Below are positions 24,159 to 35,033 of a stretch of DNA of 64,000 bases, one piece after another (positions within the stretch are counted from its first letter, which is position 1; the number at the start of each line of letters is the position of its first letter). The stretch spans positions 729,540 through 793,539 of the forward strand of contig NZ_LMGL01000001.1 of assembly GCF_001427145.1 (NCBI RefSeq). Reading direction: 5' to 3'. Source of the DNA: Microbacterium sp. Root166. GTDB lineage: Bacteria; Actinomycetota; Actinomycetes; Actinomycetales; Microbacteriaceae. Position numbers and translations under genes: made by a program. Under the pieces are notes generated by a model. That model was given only the letters and a program-made list of their open reading frames with translations. It was not told the origin of the DNA and searched no databases.

Positions 24159-24803
24159 TCAGGCGCGATCGCGACGGGTGGGCGGGGGCACGGTGTCGTC
24201 CTGGACGACACCGTCGGTGCGATCGGTGTCCGCCGGCGGCCGCGTGATCGGGGCGTCCGTCGTGGTCCCGGCATCCTGACGGTAGGCGCCATCGTCGCGG
24301 CCGGTCACACCGTCGGGCGCGGCGGGGATGCCGTCGTCGGCCATGGCGCGACTGTCGCGCGCCTCGTCGCGTCGCACGTCGTCGTTGCTCACCGACTGCC
24401 GGTTGTCCCGGGCGGCTCCGGTCACGAACGGGTCGACCTCGTCGGCCTTGCGCAGCGTCTGCTCCTGGTGCTCGCGGTGCTTCTGCGCCTCGGCCTCGTG
24501 CTCTCCGACGGTGTCGGCGAGGCGACGCGCCTCGACGTCCGCCTGGGCGGCGCGCGCCTGCGCCTGCTGCGCGGCTGCGGCGGCGGATGCGGCATCCGCT
24601 TTCGCCTGTACGGCACGCGCCTCGTTCTCGCGTGCCGCCATCTCGCGCTCGCGCGCCTCGGCGCGCAGCTTCTCGGCCTTCTCGTGCTCGGCCTGCCGTC
24701 GCTTCTCGGCCTGACCTCGGCGGGTGAGCAGCAGCGTCACGACCACGATGATGGCGATGACGAGGATGCCGACGATGATCCATATGAGCGTCGCGGTGTC
24801 CAT
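24159..24803 (-). CDS. Membrane-anchored coiled-coil protein, function unknown
   Basis: 214 residues. One N-terminal transmembrane helix (TLIWIIVGILVIAIIVVVTL) is followed by RR and a long Ala/Glu/Arg/Gln-rich coiled coil (about 30-125), then a disordered Asp/Arg/Thr-rich tail ending PPTRRDRA. The positively charged residues after the helix suggest the coiled coil is cytoplasmic. The chosen ATG has GGAGGA 10 bp upstream; two ATGs further out lack this. I recognise no function. Confidence 0.75.
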   Translation of the reverse strand: MDTATLIWIIVGILVIAIIVVVTLLLTRRGQAEKRRQAEHEKAEKLRAEAREREMAARENEARAVQAKADAASAAAAAQQAQARAAQADVEARRLADTVGEHEAEAQKHREHQEQTLRKADEVDPFVTGAARDNRQSVSNDDVRRDEARDSRAMADDGIPAAPDGVTGRDDGAYRQDAGTTTDAPITRPPADTDRTDGVVQDDTVPPPTRRDRA

Positions 24804-24949
24804 GGGTTCCTCCTCCATGCGCACGCGGCGGGGGCTGCCGGGGGCGCATCCTGAACGAAACCCCATCCGGAGCGCTCCGGCAAAGCCCTTGCGCGCGAAC
24901 CCGCGGTCCGGTAGCCGTGCGGGCGGCGAGCGCCCATAGGCTGGTGCCC

Positions 24950-25597
24950 GTGTCCGACTCGCCCGAAGAAACGCGCGTGCCGAAGCGCCGTTTCGACTGG
25001 CTGCGCGCGGCGGGCGACCGGGTACCGACCAAGTGGTTCGCCGGCATCTTCATCGCGCTGTTCCTTGCCGCCACTGCGGCCTTCGGCGGACTGGCGACCG
25101 CGGCACCGCCGGAGATCGACCGGCTCGAGCCCGGCGAGGCTCACATCACCGATCAGCGGTCGCTCACCATCCAGCGGGCGGTTCTGATCGACGAACTGCC
25201 TGAAGCCGGCGTCTATCCGGAACCGGGTCAGCGCGTCTTCGCGCTGGTCGCCGATGTGGAGAACCGCTGGGACCGGCCTGCGTCGGTCACCAGCCGCGAT
25301 GCCATCCGCGGATCCTTCTCGGTCGACGGCATCGAGCCGGAAACCACGATGCAGGCGGCACGGCTGGAGGACGAGTCCTTGGTCATCGCCCTGCAGCCGG
25401 GAGTGTCGACCAAGATCGTGTTCGCCTGGGCGGTCGATGCAGACCAGTTCACCGGCGGCGAGAGAGTCGACGTCGCTCTCAACGACATGTCGCTGTACAC
25501 GGGCTCCTTCGTCATCGAGGGGCAGTCCTGGGACAGCCCCGTGACCACTGCCGCGGTCACCGTCGAGATCGAGGACGTGGGGGCAGGAGCAGAATGA
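24950..25597 (+). CDS. Membrane-anchored extracytoplasmic protein, first of three
   Basis: 215 residues from a GTG with TAGGCT 7 bp upstream. A basic cytoplasmic leader (RVPKRRFDWLRAAGDR) precedes one transmembrane helix (about 31-50). The remaining ~165 residues are beta-strand-like, with the pattern QRVFALVADVENRWDRPASV followed by strands rich in Val/Thr. The fold guess is an Ig-like or DUF4352-like exported domain. Its stop overlaps the next gene by 4 bp. Function unknown. Confidence 0.75.
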   Translation: MSDSPEETRVPKRRFDWLRAAGDRVPTKWFAGIFIALFLAATAAFGGLATAAPPEIDRLEPGEAHITDQRSLTIQRAVLIDELPEAGVYPEPGQRVFALVADVENRWDRPASVTSRDAIRGSFSVDGIEPETTMQAARLEDESLVIALQPGVSTKIVFAWAVDADQFTGGERVDVALNDMSLYTGSFVIEGQSWDSPVTTAAVTVEIEDVGAGAE

Positions 25598-26160
25598 GCG
25601 CGCGCATGGACTCGTTCCCGCGATGGGCTGCGTGGGCGATCGGGGCGGGGCTCCTCGTCGCCGCGTGGTTCGTCGCTCTCGTGACCCCCGGCGAGGATCA
25701 GACGCAGTCGCCGTTCCCCATCACCGTCGCCGTCGGCGAGGAGGGCGTCGGCCGCAACATCGCGGCGACCGTGACCGACATCCGCCGCGTCGGTGAACTG
25801 ACGGGCGGCGACTGGTCCGACGAAGGGAACTGGCTCGTCGTGGACCTCGACGTCGAGTCGGTGGTCTCGGAGTTCGGCGTGCTCCTGAGCTTCGCCGAGA
25901 TCTCGGTCGATGGTGTCCGCTACGGCGCCAGCGAGCGCCCGGACTCGCTGCGACAGGAGGGGCTCGCGGCAGGCATCCCACGGTCCGGCAGCCTCGCGTT
26001 CGAACTGCCGGACGATCTGGAAAGCGGCGAGGCGGTGCTCCAGCTCGCCATCGACGGCGACACACGTCTGGACTCGGTGATCGTGGTGCCGTTCGACCTG
26101 GCCGACGTGCCGTTCTCGGCCGCCGGCGAGCTCCGCGAGACGGGCTGGACCCACCCATGA
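25594..26160 (+). CDS. Membrane-anchored extracytoplasmic protein, second of three
   Basis: 188 residues, coupled by ATGA overlaps to genes on both sides. One transmembrane helix (WAAWAIGAGLLVAAWFVALV, about 11-30) is followed by a soluble beta-rich domain with GNWLVVDLDVESVVSEFGVL, which parallels QRVFALVADVEN in the previous protein. No catalytic residues or cysteines are evident. It looks like a diverged paralogue of its neighbours; function unknown. Confidence 0.75.
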   Translation: MSARMDSFPRWAAWAIGAGLLVAAWFVALVTPGEDQTQSPFPITVAVGEEGVGRNIAATVTDIRRVGELTGGDWSDEGNWLVVDLDVESVVSEFGVLLSFAEISVDGVRYGASERPDSLRQEGLAAGIPRSGSLAFELPDDLESGEAVLQLAIDGDTRLDSVIVVPFDLADVPFSAAGELRETGWTHP

Positions 26161-26663
26161 CCGGATGGTGGCGGACCAACGCCGTCGCGCTGGTGGCACT
26201 CGGGGTGCTCGCGCCGACGCTGGTCGGAGTCGTCGCGTGGAACGAGTCGTCCAGCAGCGCGAGCGGGCGCCCGATCCACGTCGCGTCGGATGACTCCGTG
26301 ACCTATGCCGGCGCGACGATCGGCCCGGCGACCGCTGAGTACCGCGACGACCCGCTGGCGCCGCAGGACACGCGGGTCGTCTCCGTCCGGCTTCGAGTCG
26401 ACCCCGGGATCCCGGCGATCGAGTGCCGCGAGCCGCAGCTGCGGGAGATCGGCGGCGCAGAGCGCACCTGGGCGGCGGCATCCTACGAGCTCGACCGCGG
26501 GTGGGATGCCGAGAACCCCACCTCGTGCGTGGCGGAAGCGACCGAGTCCTACACGATGGTCGTGGACTACATCGTGCCCGAGGGCGCCTCGGGCATATTC
26601 GCGATCGAACTGACGTCTGCCGAATCGTGGCCGGACTTCGTCAGTGCCGTCGTAGAGCCCTGA
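26157..26663 (+). CDS. Membrane-anchored extracytoplasmic protein, third of three
   Basis: 168 residues. One N-terminal transmembrane helix (VALVALGVLAPTLVGVVAW) is followed by a beta-rich domain with TRVVSVRLRVDPGIPAI in the place of the conserved strand of its two neighbours, and two Cys (IECREPQL, TSCVAEAT) that could form a disulfide. It overlaps the upstream gene by 4 bp. Its last 97 bp overlap the 3' end of the convergent membrane gene on the other strand, unusually long for this window. Confidence 0.75.
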   Translation: MTGWWRTNAVALVALGVLAPTLVGVVAWNESSSSASGRPIHVASDDSVTYAGATIGPATAEYRDDPLAPQDTRVVSVRLRVDPGIPAIECREPQLREIGGAERTWAAASYELDRGWDAENPTSCVAEATESYTMVVDYIVPEGASGIFAIELTSAESWPDFVSAVVEP

Positions 26664-27880
26664 CTCGCGGACAGCCGGCCGATCACGCCGTCGTACGCAC
26701 TCGCGACGAGAGCGATCCGGAGCGGTTCCATCAGCACGGGCACGATGAGGAAGATCAGTTGGTCGTTGACGAGCCAGAAGTCGTCGATGTCGTGCGGTCC
26801 GATCAGGCGCACAAGACCCCACTCCAGGGTTCCCTCCAGCAGAAGGAGGACCGTATAGAGCAGGATGTAGCCGCCGATCAGCACCGGACCCGCTCGCCAC
26901 ATCAGTCCCAGGGTGCGCGTGATCGGCGTGAACCGCGAGACGAAGTCGGACCACACATCGGCGAGCCTCGCGCGCACGCGCCCGGGCAGCGACCGCCAGC
27001 CGGTGCGAGCCCGCTCGACGACGGTTCCGCGGATCAGTGCGGGCGCAACCGGGTCCGGCGCGACGGCCCGGCCGTAGACGACACCGGCGATCGTCAGCCA
27101 GGCGAGCGGCAGCAGCACGATCCCGCCGACCTCGCCGAGCAGCCACTCCACGCCTTCCCAGGCCCACGCGAGCGGCACGAAGGCAGAGGCGATGGTGGCG
27201 CGGAGGTCTTCGAGCCACACCATCGCCTGGCGCGTGTCGACCCACGCGGTGATCCCACCGAGGACGTCCGAGATCACCACGACGGCGAAGAAGATCCACA
27301 CCGCCTCGAGATACACGGCGCCGACGGCGAGGCCGCGGGGCAGCTGTTCGCGGTGCCTCTTCCACAGCCACCGCAGCACGAACGCGGCCACGGCGATCGC
27401 GACCGTGACGGGAGTGATCGTGATCTCGCCCGCGAGCCCATCACCGGCCGCTGACTCGCCCGCGACGATGGCGACCAGGTCGAGCTCTGTGCTCACCTCG
27501 AGCACGCGCGTCGTGTACGCGACGGCGTCCTCTCGCAGATAGCCCCACGCCGCATAGAAGGCGAAGAACGGCAGGATGCCGGCCAGCAGCGCGTCCACGA
27601 ACGAGCGGCGTCGCTCAGCGGCATCCGCCGGCAGCGGGGCGATGGCGAGCAGCTCGCGCATGCCGTCCCGCAGGACCAGAAGCATGGCGACAAGCGCCAC
27701 CAGGCGCGCCAGGATCGCGAGGGGGAACAGCAGCGAGCCGGCGACGGCGCTGTAGGCGCCGACGAACCCTGCGACCTCGATGACCACGTACCGCACGAGG
27801 ATGCCGCCGAGGTACAAGGCCAGCAGCGCGGGCCAGTGCCGCAGCAGCAGCCGGCCTGCGAGCTGGACGACGGCGATCAC
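26567..27880 (-). CDS. Polytopic membrane protein, function unknown
   Basis: 437 residues with about eight to nine hydrophobic segments, starting MIAVVQLAGRLLLRHWPALLALYLGGILVRYVV. Charged amphipathic stretches separate them (DALLAGILPFFAFYAAWGYL, RARLADVWSDFVSRFTPITRTLGLMWRAGPV). The GTG start has TAGCGT 6 bp before it. No transporter motif is recognised. The C-terminal ~32 residues are encoded opposite the third anchored-protein gene, so the two operons meet in overlapping coding sequence; a functional link between them is possible. Confidence 0.8.
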   Translation of the reverse strand: MIAVVQLAGRLLLRHWPALLALYLGGILVRYVVIEVAGFVGAYSAVAGSLLFPLAILARLVALVAMLLVLRDGMRELLAIAPLPADAAERRRSFVDALLAGILPFFAFYAAWGYLREDAVAYTTRVLEVSTELDLVAIVAGESAAGDGLAGEITITPVTVAIAVAAFVLRWLWKRHREQLPRGLAVGAVYLEAVWIFFAVVVISDVLGGITAWVDTRQAMVWLEDLRATIASAFVPLAWAWEGVEWLLGEVGGIVLLPLAWLTIAGVVYGRAVAPDPVAPALIRGTVVERARTGWRSLPGRVRARLADVWSDFVSRFTPITRTLGLMWRAGPVLIGGYILLYTVLLLLEGTLEWGLVRLIGPHDIDDFWLVNDQLIFLIVPVLMEPLRIALVASAYDGVIGRLSASQGSTTALTKSGHDSADVSSIANMPEAPSGTM

Positions 27881-27904
27881 GCCACCACGCTAGCGGCCCC
27901 CGGG

Positions 27905-28465
27905 CTAGTTCCAGACGCTCGGCGCGTCGGCACGGGTGGGCGGCAGAGCGGATGCCGCAGCCCAGTCGTGCACCCAGGCATCCACCTCGGCGATGCCGTC
28001 CGGGTATCCCACGGCGCTGAAGAGCTCCTCGTGCGTGAGCGTCCCGCCGCTGCGCTTCATGAGGCGCGCCCGCACGATGACGCGGGCGTAGACCTCGCCG
28101 CCGACGACGGCCCGGTGCTCGAGGTAGACCGCCTTGTCGTCGTGGCCGACCATGCGCGACTCGATGTCGAAGCGCTGCCAGAGCTCGAGCGACTTGCGGA
28201 AGGTGACCGTCTCGCTCGAGACGACGGCGTACCAGCCGCGCTCCTTCATGACGTCCCAGAGCCCGGTGCGCACCAGCAGGTCCCATCGGCCCAGGTCGAA
28301 CAGCGACAGGTAGCGGCCGTTGTTCATGTGCATCAGCAGGTCGATGTCGGTCGGCAGCGTCGTCAGGCGGATGCGGCTGATCCCGGTCGGACCGATGCGC
28401 CCTTCGCGGCTCACCCGGCGGCGCGCGGTCAGCATCACGAGCAGGGTCCGCCAGATCACGTTCAC
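27905..28465 (-). CDS. Acyl-CoA thioesterase, hotdog fold (THEM6-like)
   Basis: 186 residues. The hotdog core contains TTLPTDIDLLMHMNNGRYLSLFDLGRWDLL, the 4-hydroxybenzoyl-CoA thioesterase-type motif with Asp and the helix-forming Asn-Gly, followed by FRKSLELWQRFDIESRMVGHDDKAVYLEH. It is predicted to hydrolyse acyl-CoA thioesters; substrate length is not evident. A GTG start is chosen because TACCAT lies 7 bp upstream on the minus strand. It is divergent from the GNAT gene across 129 bp. Confidence 0.85.
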   Translation of the reverse strand: MNVIWRTLLVMLTARRRVSREGRIGPTGISRIRLTTLPTDIDLLMHMNNGRYLSLFDLGRWDLLVRTGLWDVMKERGWYAVVSSETVTFRKSLELWQRFDIESRMVGHDDKAVYLEHRAVVGGEVYARVIVRARLMKRSGGTLTHEELFSAVGYPDGIAEVDAWVHDWAAASALPPTRADAPSVWN

Positions 28466-28594
28466 GGAGGCGATGGTAGCGATCCACGACGCTTCGCGAC
28501 ATTCGGTTGTCGGGTTCCGACAGCAGCCGATCGGCCGCGCGCAAGCCCCCCGCCTCGATTTCGCGTCGTGGGAGGGCGAGCGTAGAGTCTCGCC

Positions 28595-29101
28595 ATGGAA
28601 GCCGAACTCCAGACCGACATCGTCGTCCGTCCGGTCCGCGACGTGGACGCAGAGGCCCTGGGCCGTGTGCACGCCACCGCGTGGCACGAGACCTACGACC
28701 ACCTCATCAGCAAGGCGGCCCTCGAGGCCGTGTCGCCGAAGCGCCTCGCCGAGCTGTGGACCCACTGGGCCGCGCAGGGACCCGAGTTCAAGATGTACGC
28801 CGCGCTGGTCGGCGGCGAGATCGTCGGGTTCGCCGGTTCCGGCCCCGCCCGCGACAAGGACGCCCCGCGCTTCCGCGAGCTGTACTTCATCTACCTGCTC
28901 GACGCGCACCACGGCACGGGCATCGGCCAGAAGCTGTTCGACGCCGTCGTGGACGCCGACGAGCCGCTCTACCTGTGGGTCGCCGACGACAACCCGCGCG
29001 CGCACCGCTTCTACACGCGCAACGGCTTCTCGCTCGACGGCGCCACCCACACCGAGCCGTTCCTCGGTGAGACGCTCACCGAGGTGCGCTTCGTCCGCTG
29101 A
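28595..29101 (+). CDS. GNAT-family N-acetyltransferase
   Basis: 168 residues. GNAT motif A is seen as [25 protein letters not shown] (the GTGIG pyrophosphate loop) and motif B as [22 protein letters not shown]. The N-terminal [24 protein letters not shown] resembles stress- or toxin-detoxifying GNATs, but the substrate is unknown. TAGAGT lies 6 bp before the ATG. The CofE gene follows 11 bp downstream and is probably co-transcribed. Confidence 0.9.
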   Translation: MEAELQTDIVVRPVRDVDAEALGRVHATAWHETYDHLISKAALEAVSPKRLAELWTHWAAQGPEFKMYAALVGGEIVGFAGSGPARDKDAPRFRELYFIYLLDAHHGTGIGQKLFDAVVDADEPLYLWVADDNPRAHRFYTRNGFSLDGATHTEPFLGETLTEVRFVR

Positions 29102-29112
29102 GCGCGCCTGAC

Positions 29113-29874
29113 GTGCTGCAGGTCTGGGCCCTCGACGGGATCCCCGAGATCACGCCGGGCACCGATCTGGTCGAGGTCATCGCCGAGTCCGTCGCGGAGT
29201 CGCTGGCCGACGGGGACATCCTCGTCGTCACGTCCAAGATCGTGTCGAAGGCCGAGGGCCGCATTTTCGCGGCGGCCGACCGCGAAGACGCGATCACTGC
29301 CGAGACGGAACGGGTCGTCGCCTCACGCCCGACGCCGAACGGCGGCGTCACCCGCATCGTGCAGAGCCGGCTGGGCATCGTCTCGGCCGCCGCAGGGGTG
29401 GACGCCTCGAACACGCCCGAGGGCACGATCCTCCTGCTCCCCGAAGACCCGGATGCCTCGGCCCGGCTGATCGCGGCGGGCCTGCGCGAACGGCTGGGCG
29501 TTCGCGTCGGCGTGCTGATCTCCGACACCCTGGGCCGCGCCTGGCGCGAGGGCCAGACCGACCACGCCATCGGCGCCGGCGGCGTGCACGTGTTCGAGGA
29601 TCTGCGCGGCTCGGTGGATGCCGAGGGCCGCCCGCTCGTCGTCACGATGCCGTGCGTGGCCGATGAGCTCGCGGCCGCGGCCGACCTCGTCAAGGGCAAG
29701 GTCGACCGCAGGCCGATCGCGGTCGTGCGCGGCCGCGCCGATCTCGTGGGTCCACTCGATCTTCCGGGCGCCCGCTCCATCGTGCGTCCCCTCGAGCGCG
29801 ACATGTTCCGGCTCGGAGCCGACGAGGCCTATGCCGAGGGGTTCGCGGCGGGCGCGGCATCCGCCCCCTCCTGA
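29113..29874 (+). CDS. cofE: Coenzyme F420-0:L-glutamate ligase (CofE family)
   Basis: 253 residues, GTG start. CofE adds glutamates to F420-0 using GTP. The family pattern is visible in [39 protein letters not shown], and [35 protein letters not shown]. It lacks the C-terminal nitroreductase domain of mycobacterial FbiB, so it is the stand-alone type. No other F420 genes (fbiA, fbiC, fbiD) are in the window, so pathway completeness cannot be judged. Its 3' end faces PEP synthase. Confidence 0.9.
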   Translation: MLQVWALDGIPEITPGTDLVEVIAESVAESLADGDILVVTSKIVSKAEGRIFAAADREDAITAETERVVASRPTPNGGVTRIVQSRLGIVSAAAGVDASNTPEGTILLLPEDPDASARLIAAGLRERLGVRVGVLISDTLGRAWREGQTDHAIGAGGVHVFEDLRGSVDAEGRPLVVTMPCVADELAAAADLVKGKVDRRPIAVVRGRADLVGPLDLPGARSIVRPLERDMFRLGADEAYAEGFAAGAASAPS

Positions 29875-29887
29875 ACCCCCCGACGCG

Positions 29888-32272
<2,385 letters not shown>

Positions 32273-32294
32273 GTTGGATCTCATTCGGGTTGGG

Positions 32295-33152
32295 TCACGC
32301 CCGCAGATGCATGGTCTGCATGATGACGGCCGACATCTCCTCGACGCTCTTGGTCGCGGAGTTCAGGAAGGGGACACGATTGCGTCGGTAGAGGTCTTCG
32401 GCGCGGCGCAGCTCGAGGGTGCACTGCTCGAGGCTCGCGTAGCGCGAATCGGGTCGGCGCTCGTGCCGCACCTGGCTCAGCCGCAGCGGCGTCGTCGTCA
32501 GGCCGAAGCATCGGCTCGCGTACGGCGCGACCGACCGCGGCAGGCCGTCGGTGGGGAAGTCGTCGTCGGTGAGCGGGTAGTTCGCCACCAGGAGGCCGTA
32601 CTGCAGCGCCAGGTACATCGTGGTCGGGGTCTTGCCGCAGCGGCTGGGCGCGACGATGACCACATCGGCGATGTCGAGGGCGCGCCGGCTCTGGCCGTCG
32701 TCGTGCTCGATCGCGTACTCCACCGCGCGCATGCGGGCGAAGTAGCGCTCCACGTCGCCGACGCCGTGGAACTGGCCCAGCTGCTCCGAAGCGGTCACGC
32801 CGAGCGCCCGCTCGAGCTCGACCAGGTGGCCGGCCAGCAGGTCGATGATCTCGGCGTGCGCACCGCCGATGACTGCTCGGAGGCCTGCCGCCTTGACGGT
32901 CGTGAAGACGATCGGCGCACCGCCTGCCGCGGCGGCGCGGTCGATCTCGGCGACGACATTCCGGGCACCCTCGATCGTGTCGACGAAGGGGATCGTGTGG
33001 CGGACGAATCCGACGGCGGGGAAGTTCGCGAGCAGCGCGTTGCCCACGGTCTCGGCGGTGATGCCGGTGCTGTCCGAGACGAAGTACGCACGGCGCTTCA
33101 CGGTGGGCGGGGCTTCGCGACCGCTCGCGATCGGCAGCCCAGGATCGATCAT
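32295..33152 (-). CDS. ppsR: PEP synthase regulatory kinase/pyrophosphorylase (DUF299)
   Basis: 285 residues. The N-terminal [23 protein letters not shown] and the P-loop-like [29 protein letters not shown] are the signatures of the ADP-dependent kinase/Pi-dependent pyrophosphorylase that inactivates and reactivates PEP synthase or pyruvate phosphate dikinase. It is immediately upstream of ppsA on the same strand (22 bp), matching its expected target. A GTG 9 bp further out is an alternative start. Confidence 0.93.
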   Translation of the reverse strand: MIDPGLPIASGREAPPTVKRRAYFVSDSTGITAETVGNALLANFPAVGFVRHTIPFVDTIEGARNVVAEIDRAAAAGGAPIVFTTVKAAGLRAVIGGAHAEIIDLLAGHLVELERALGVTASEQLGQFHGVGDVERYFARMRAVEYAIEHDDGQSRRALDIADVVIVAPSRCGKTPTTMYLALQYGLLVANYPLTDDDFPTDGLPRSVAPYASRCFGLTTTPLRLSQVRHERRPDSRYASLEQCTLELRRAEDLYRRNRVPFLNSATKSVEEMSAVIMQTMHLRA

Positions 33153-33297
33153 GCGGTGCACCCGCTAGGGGTGCCGGATACGCAAGATCGCCTCATAGGG
33201 CGACTTTACGAGCGCTCCAGGTCATCTTCCGTCGAGTCTGACTTTCAAGAATCGACCTTCTTGCGTCGTCGGCAGAATTTCGCCGGCGATGGCCCGC

Positions 33298-35028
33298 TCA
33301 GCGGCCGGAGACGTTGCCGAACAGTCGCGCGATCGGTGCCAGCACCAGCGGGCGAGCGGCGACCCACGCCGCCACGATGACGAGCATCGACACCGCGAAG
33401 ATCCAGAAGCCGGTCCAGTTCATCATGTACGCATCGGGGTCGACGGACCCCTGGGCGGCGTACATGTGGTTGAGGTTGCGGAGCGCACCGGTGGCGAACA
33501 CGAGGACGACGTGGACGAAGATGAACGCCACGAAGTAGAGCATCACCGGGAAGTGCACCGCTCGCGCCCACTCGACCGGGTAGACCCGGTTCAGCGTCTT
33601 GGCGTTCTTCGGCCAGATGCCGCTCATGCGCACACCGGTGATGACCGCGAGCGGGGCCGCGATGAACACGGTCGCGAAGTAGGCGAGCTGCTGCAGCGAG
33701 TTGTAGTTGACCCAGCCGTTCTCGGTCGGCCAGTCGAGCGAGACGTACTGCAGGGCGGCGCTGACGGCGTTCGGGAACACCTCCCAGGACGTCGGCACGA
33801 TCCGCATCCACTGGCCCGTGATGACCAGCAGCACGACGAAGAGCACGCCGTTGACGACCCAGAGCAGATCGAGGGCCTGGTGGAACCACAGCGTGAGGCT
33901 GATCTTGCGCCGCTTGTTGCCGCGTGGCGACCAGAACACGCTCGGCCTCTTCTCGGACCGCACGCGCAGGCCCGATCGGATGATCAGGACCATCAGGAAG
34001 ACGTTGAAGAAGTGCTGCCACCCCAGCCAGGCGGGGAACCCGACGGGGGCGCCCTCGGGCAGGTGGTACTCGCCGGGATAGGTCGCCAGGAAGTCCACTC
34101 CCCAGTCGGTGCTCAGCAGCCAGCGCACGGCGAAGACGGCCATGAGCCCCGCGAAGAGCAATCCGCCGCCGCCGACGATGACGGCGCCGGCCCACTGCAG
34201 CTTCGTGAAGGGTCCGATGCGCGTCGGCTCGGGCTTCGGCTCGGGCCGGTACGAAGCCGCACGACCCGCCCACACCGCGCGGGTGAAGGGGAGGGGCGTG
34301 CTGACGTCGAAAGCGGGAACGGACGCTTCGGCTCCTTCGTCGCTCAGCGCACCTGCCGCGACGTCGGTCGAGAGCTCCCCCGCTGCCGGCGCTGCCGCAG
34401 TGGCGGGCTGGCCGACGGCCGGAGCCGTTGCGGCGGGCGCTTCGGCTGCGGGCTCAACGGCCTTGGCGGCCACGAGTCCGGGCGGAGGCCACGCCTCGCC
34501 ACCGGGAGTGCGGGGCAGTCCGCGGCGGATCGAGGGACCGGTATCAGCCGAAGGGGCAGCGGGTGCGGGAGCCGAGGAGGGGACCGTCGCAGCGGATGCC
34601 GCGGTCACGGCCGTCGCGGCCGGTTCCGTCGCGGCGGTCGCGGCGCCGACGGGCTCGCTCGCGGCGGCAGCGGGAGCGGCGGCGTCCGCCGAGGCGACCG
34701 ATCCTGCGCCGGCGGGCGGCCAGGGCTCGCCCCCGGCGACACGGGGCAGACCCCGGCGGATCGGGCGCGCGGCCGTCGCAGTTTCGGGCGTCGCCCGCAG
34801 ATCGGTCTGCGGCGATTGCGCCGAACTGCGGCTGTCGTCGACGGGTGCAGCGGATGCCGCGACCGCGGTGCTTGCGGCGGCCACGGTCTCGGAGACGGGC
34901 TCGGCGACGGTCGAGCCATTGCCGTCGGGCAGGCCGGCCGGCGCCGGTGCCGCCCCGGCGGGCGGCCAGGGCTCTCCTCCGGGCGTGCGGGGCAGACCTC
35001 GGCGAATGGCCGTCTCAAATGTCGCCAC
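33298..35028 (-). CDS. Cytochrome b/b6-domain membrane protein with triplicated N-terminal motif
   Basis: 576 residues. Residues 1-270 are a disordered Ala/Pro/Thr-rich tail containing three copies of one motif: IRRGLPRTPGGEPWPPAG (8-25), IRRGLPRVAGGEPWPPAG (90-107) and IRRGLPRTPGGEAWPPPG (167-184), separated by 64 and 59 residues. The C-terminal part is a four-to-five-helix di-haem-type cytochrome b domain with candidate haem histidines in GWQHFFNVF, LWFHQALDLL, RAVHFPVMLYFVAFIFVHVV and possibly NLNHMYAAQ. The domain is seen in formate dehydrogenase or Ni-hydrogenase cytochrome subunits. It ends the minus-strand set that contains the ETF genes and lies 5 bp from fixB, so electron flow between ETF and this protein is conceivable. 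Confidence 0.85.
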   Translation of the reverse strand: MATFETAIRRGLPRTPGGEPWPPAGAAPAPAGLPDGNGSTVAEPVSETVAAASTAVAASAAPVDDSRSSAQSPQTDLRATPETATAARPIRRGLPRVAGGEPWPPAGAGSVASADAAAPAAAASEPVGAATAATEPAATAVTAASAATVPSSAPAPAAPSADTGPSIRRGLPRTPGGEAWPPPGLVAAKAVEPAAEAPAATAPAVGQPATAAAPAAGELSTDVAAGALSDEGAEASVPAFDVSTPLPFTRAVWAGRAASYRPEPKPEPTRIGPFTKLQWAGAVIVGGGGLLFAGLMAVFAVRWLLSTDWGVDFLATYPGEYHLPEGAPVGFPAWLGWQHFFNVFLMVLIIRSGLRVRSEKRPSVFWSPRGNKRRKISLTLWFHQALDLLWVVNGVLFVVLLVITGQWMRIVPTSWEVFPNAVSAALQYVSLDWPTENGWVNYNSLQQLAYFATVFIAAPLAVITGVRMSGIWPKNAKTLNRVYPVEWARAVHFPVMLYFVAFIFVHVVLVFATGALRNLNHMYAAQGSVDPDAYMMNWTGFWIFAVSMLVIVAAWVAARPLVLAPIARLFGNVSGR

Positions 35029-35033
35029 GCCCG

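Noticed and set aside
21291..24854. Very long open frame (about 1190 codons) on the plus strand opposite putA
   Set aside because: It is the antisense shadow of a clearly conserved PutA gene; its translation is Arg/Gly/Asp-rich without domain motifs, as expected from high-GC codon bias.
24950..26663. Three anchored proteins as the missing part of an ABC transporter
   Set aside because: No ATP-binding or permease gene is adjacent; the nearest ABC operon is 28 kb away and complete.
28466..28594. Possible tRNA or small RNA gene in the thioesterase-GNAT gap
   Set aside because: No cloverleaf arms or TTCGA-type T-loop in context; the gap is explained by two divergent leaderless promoters.
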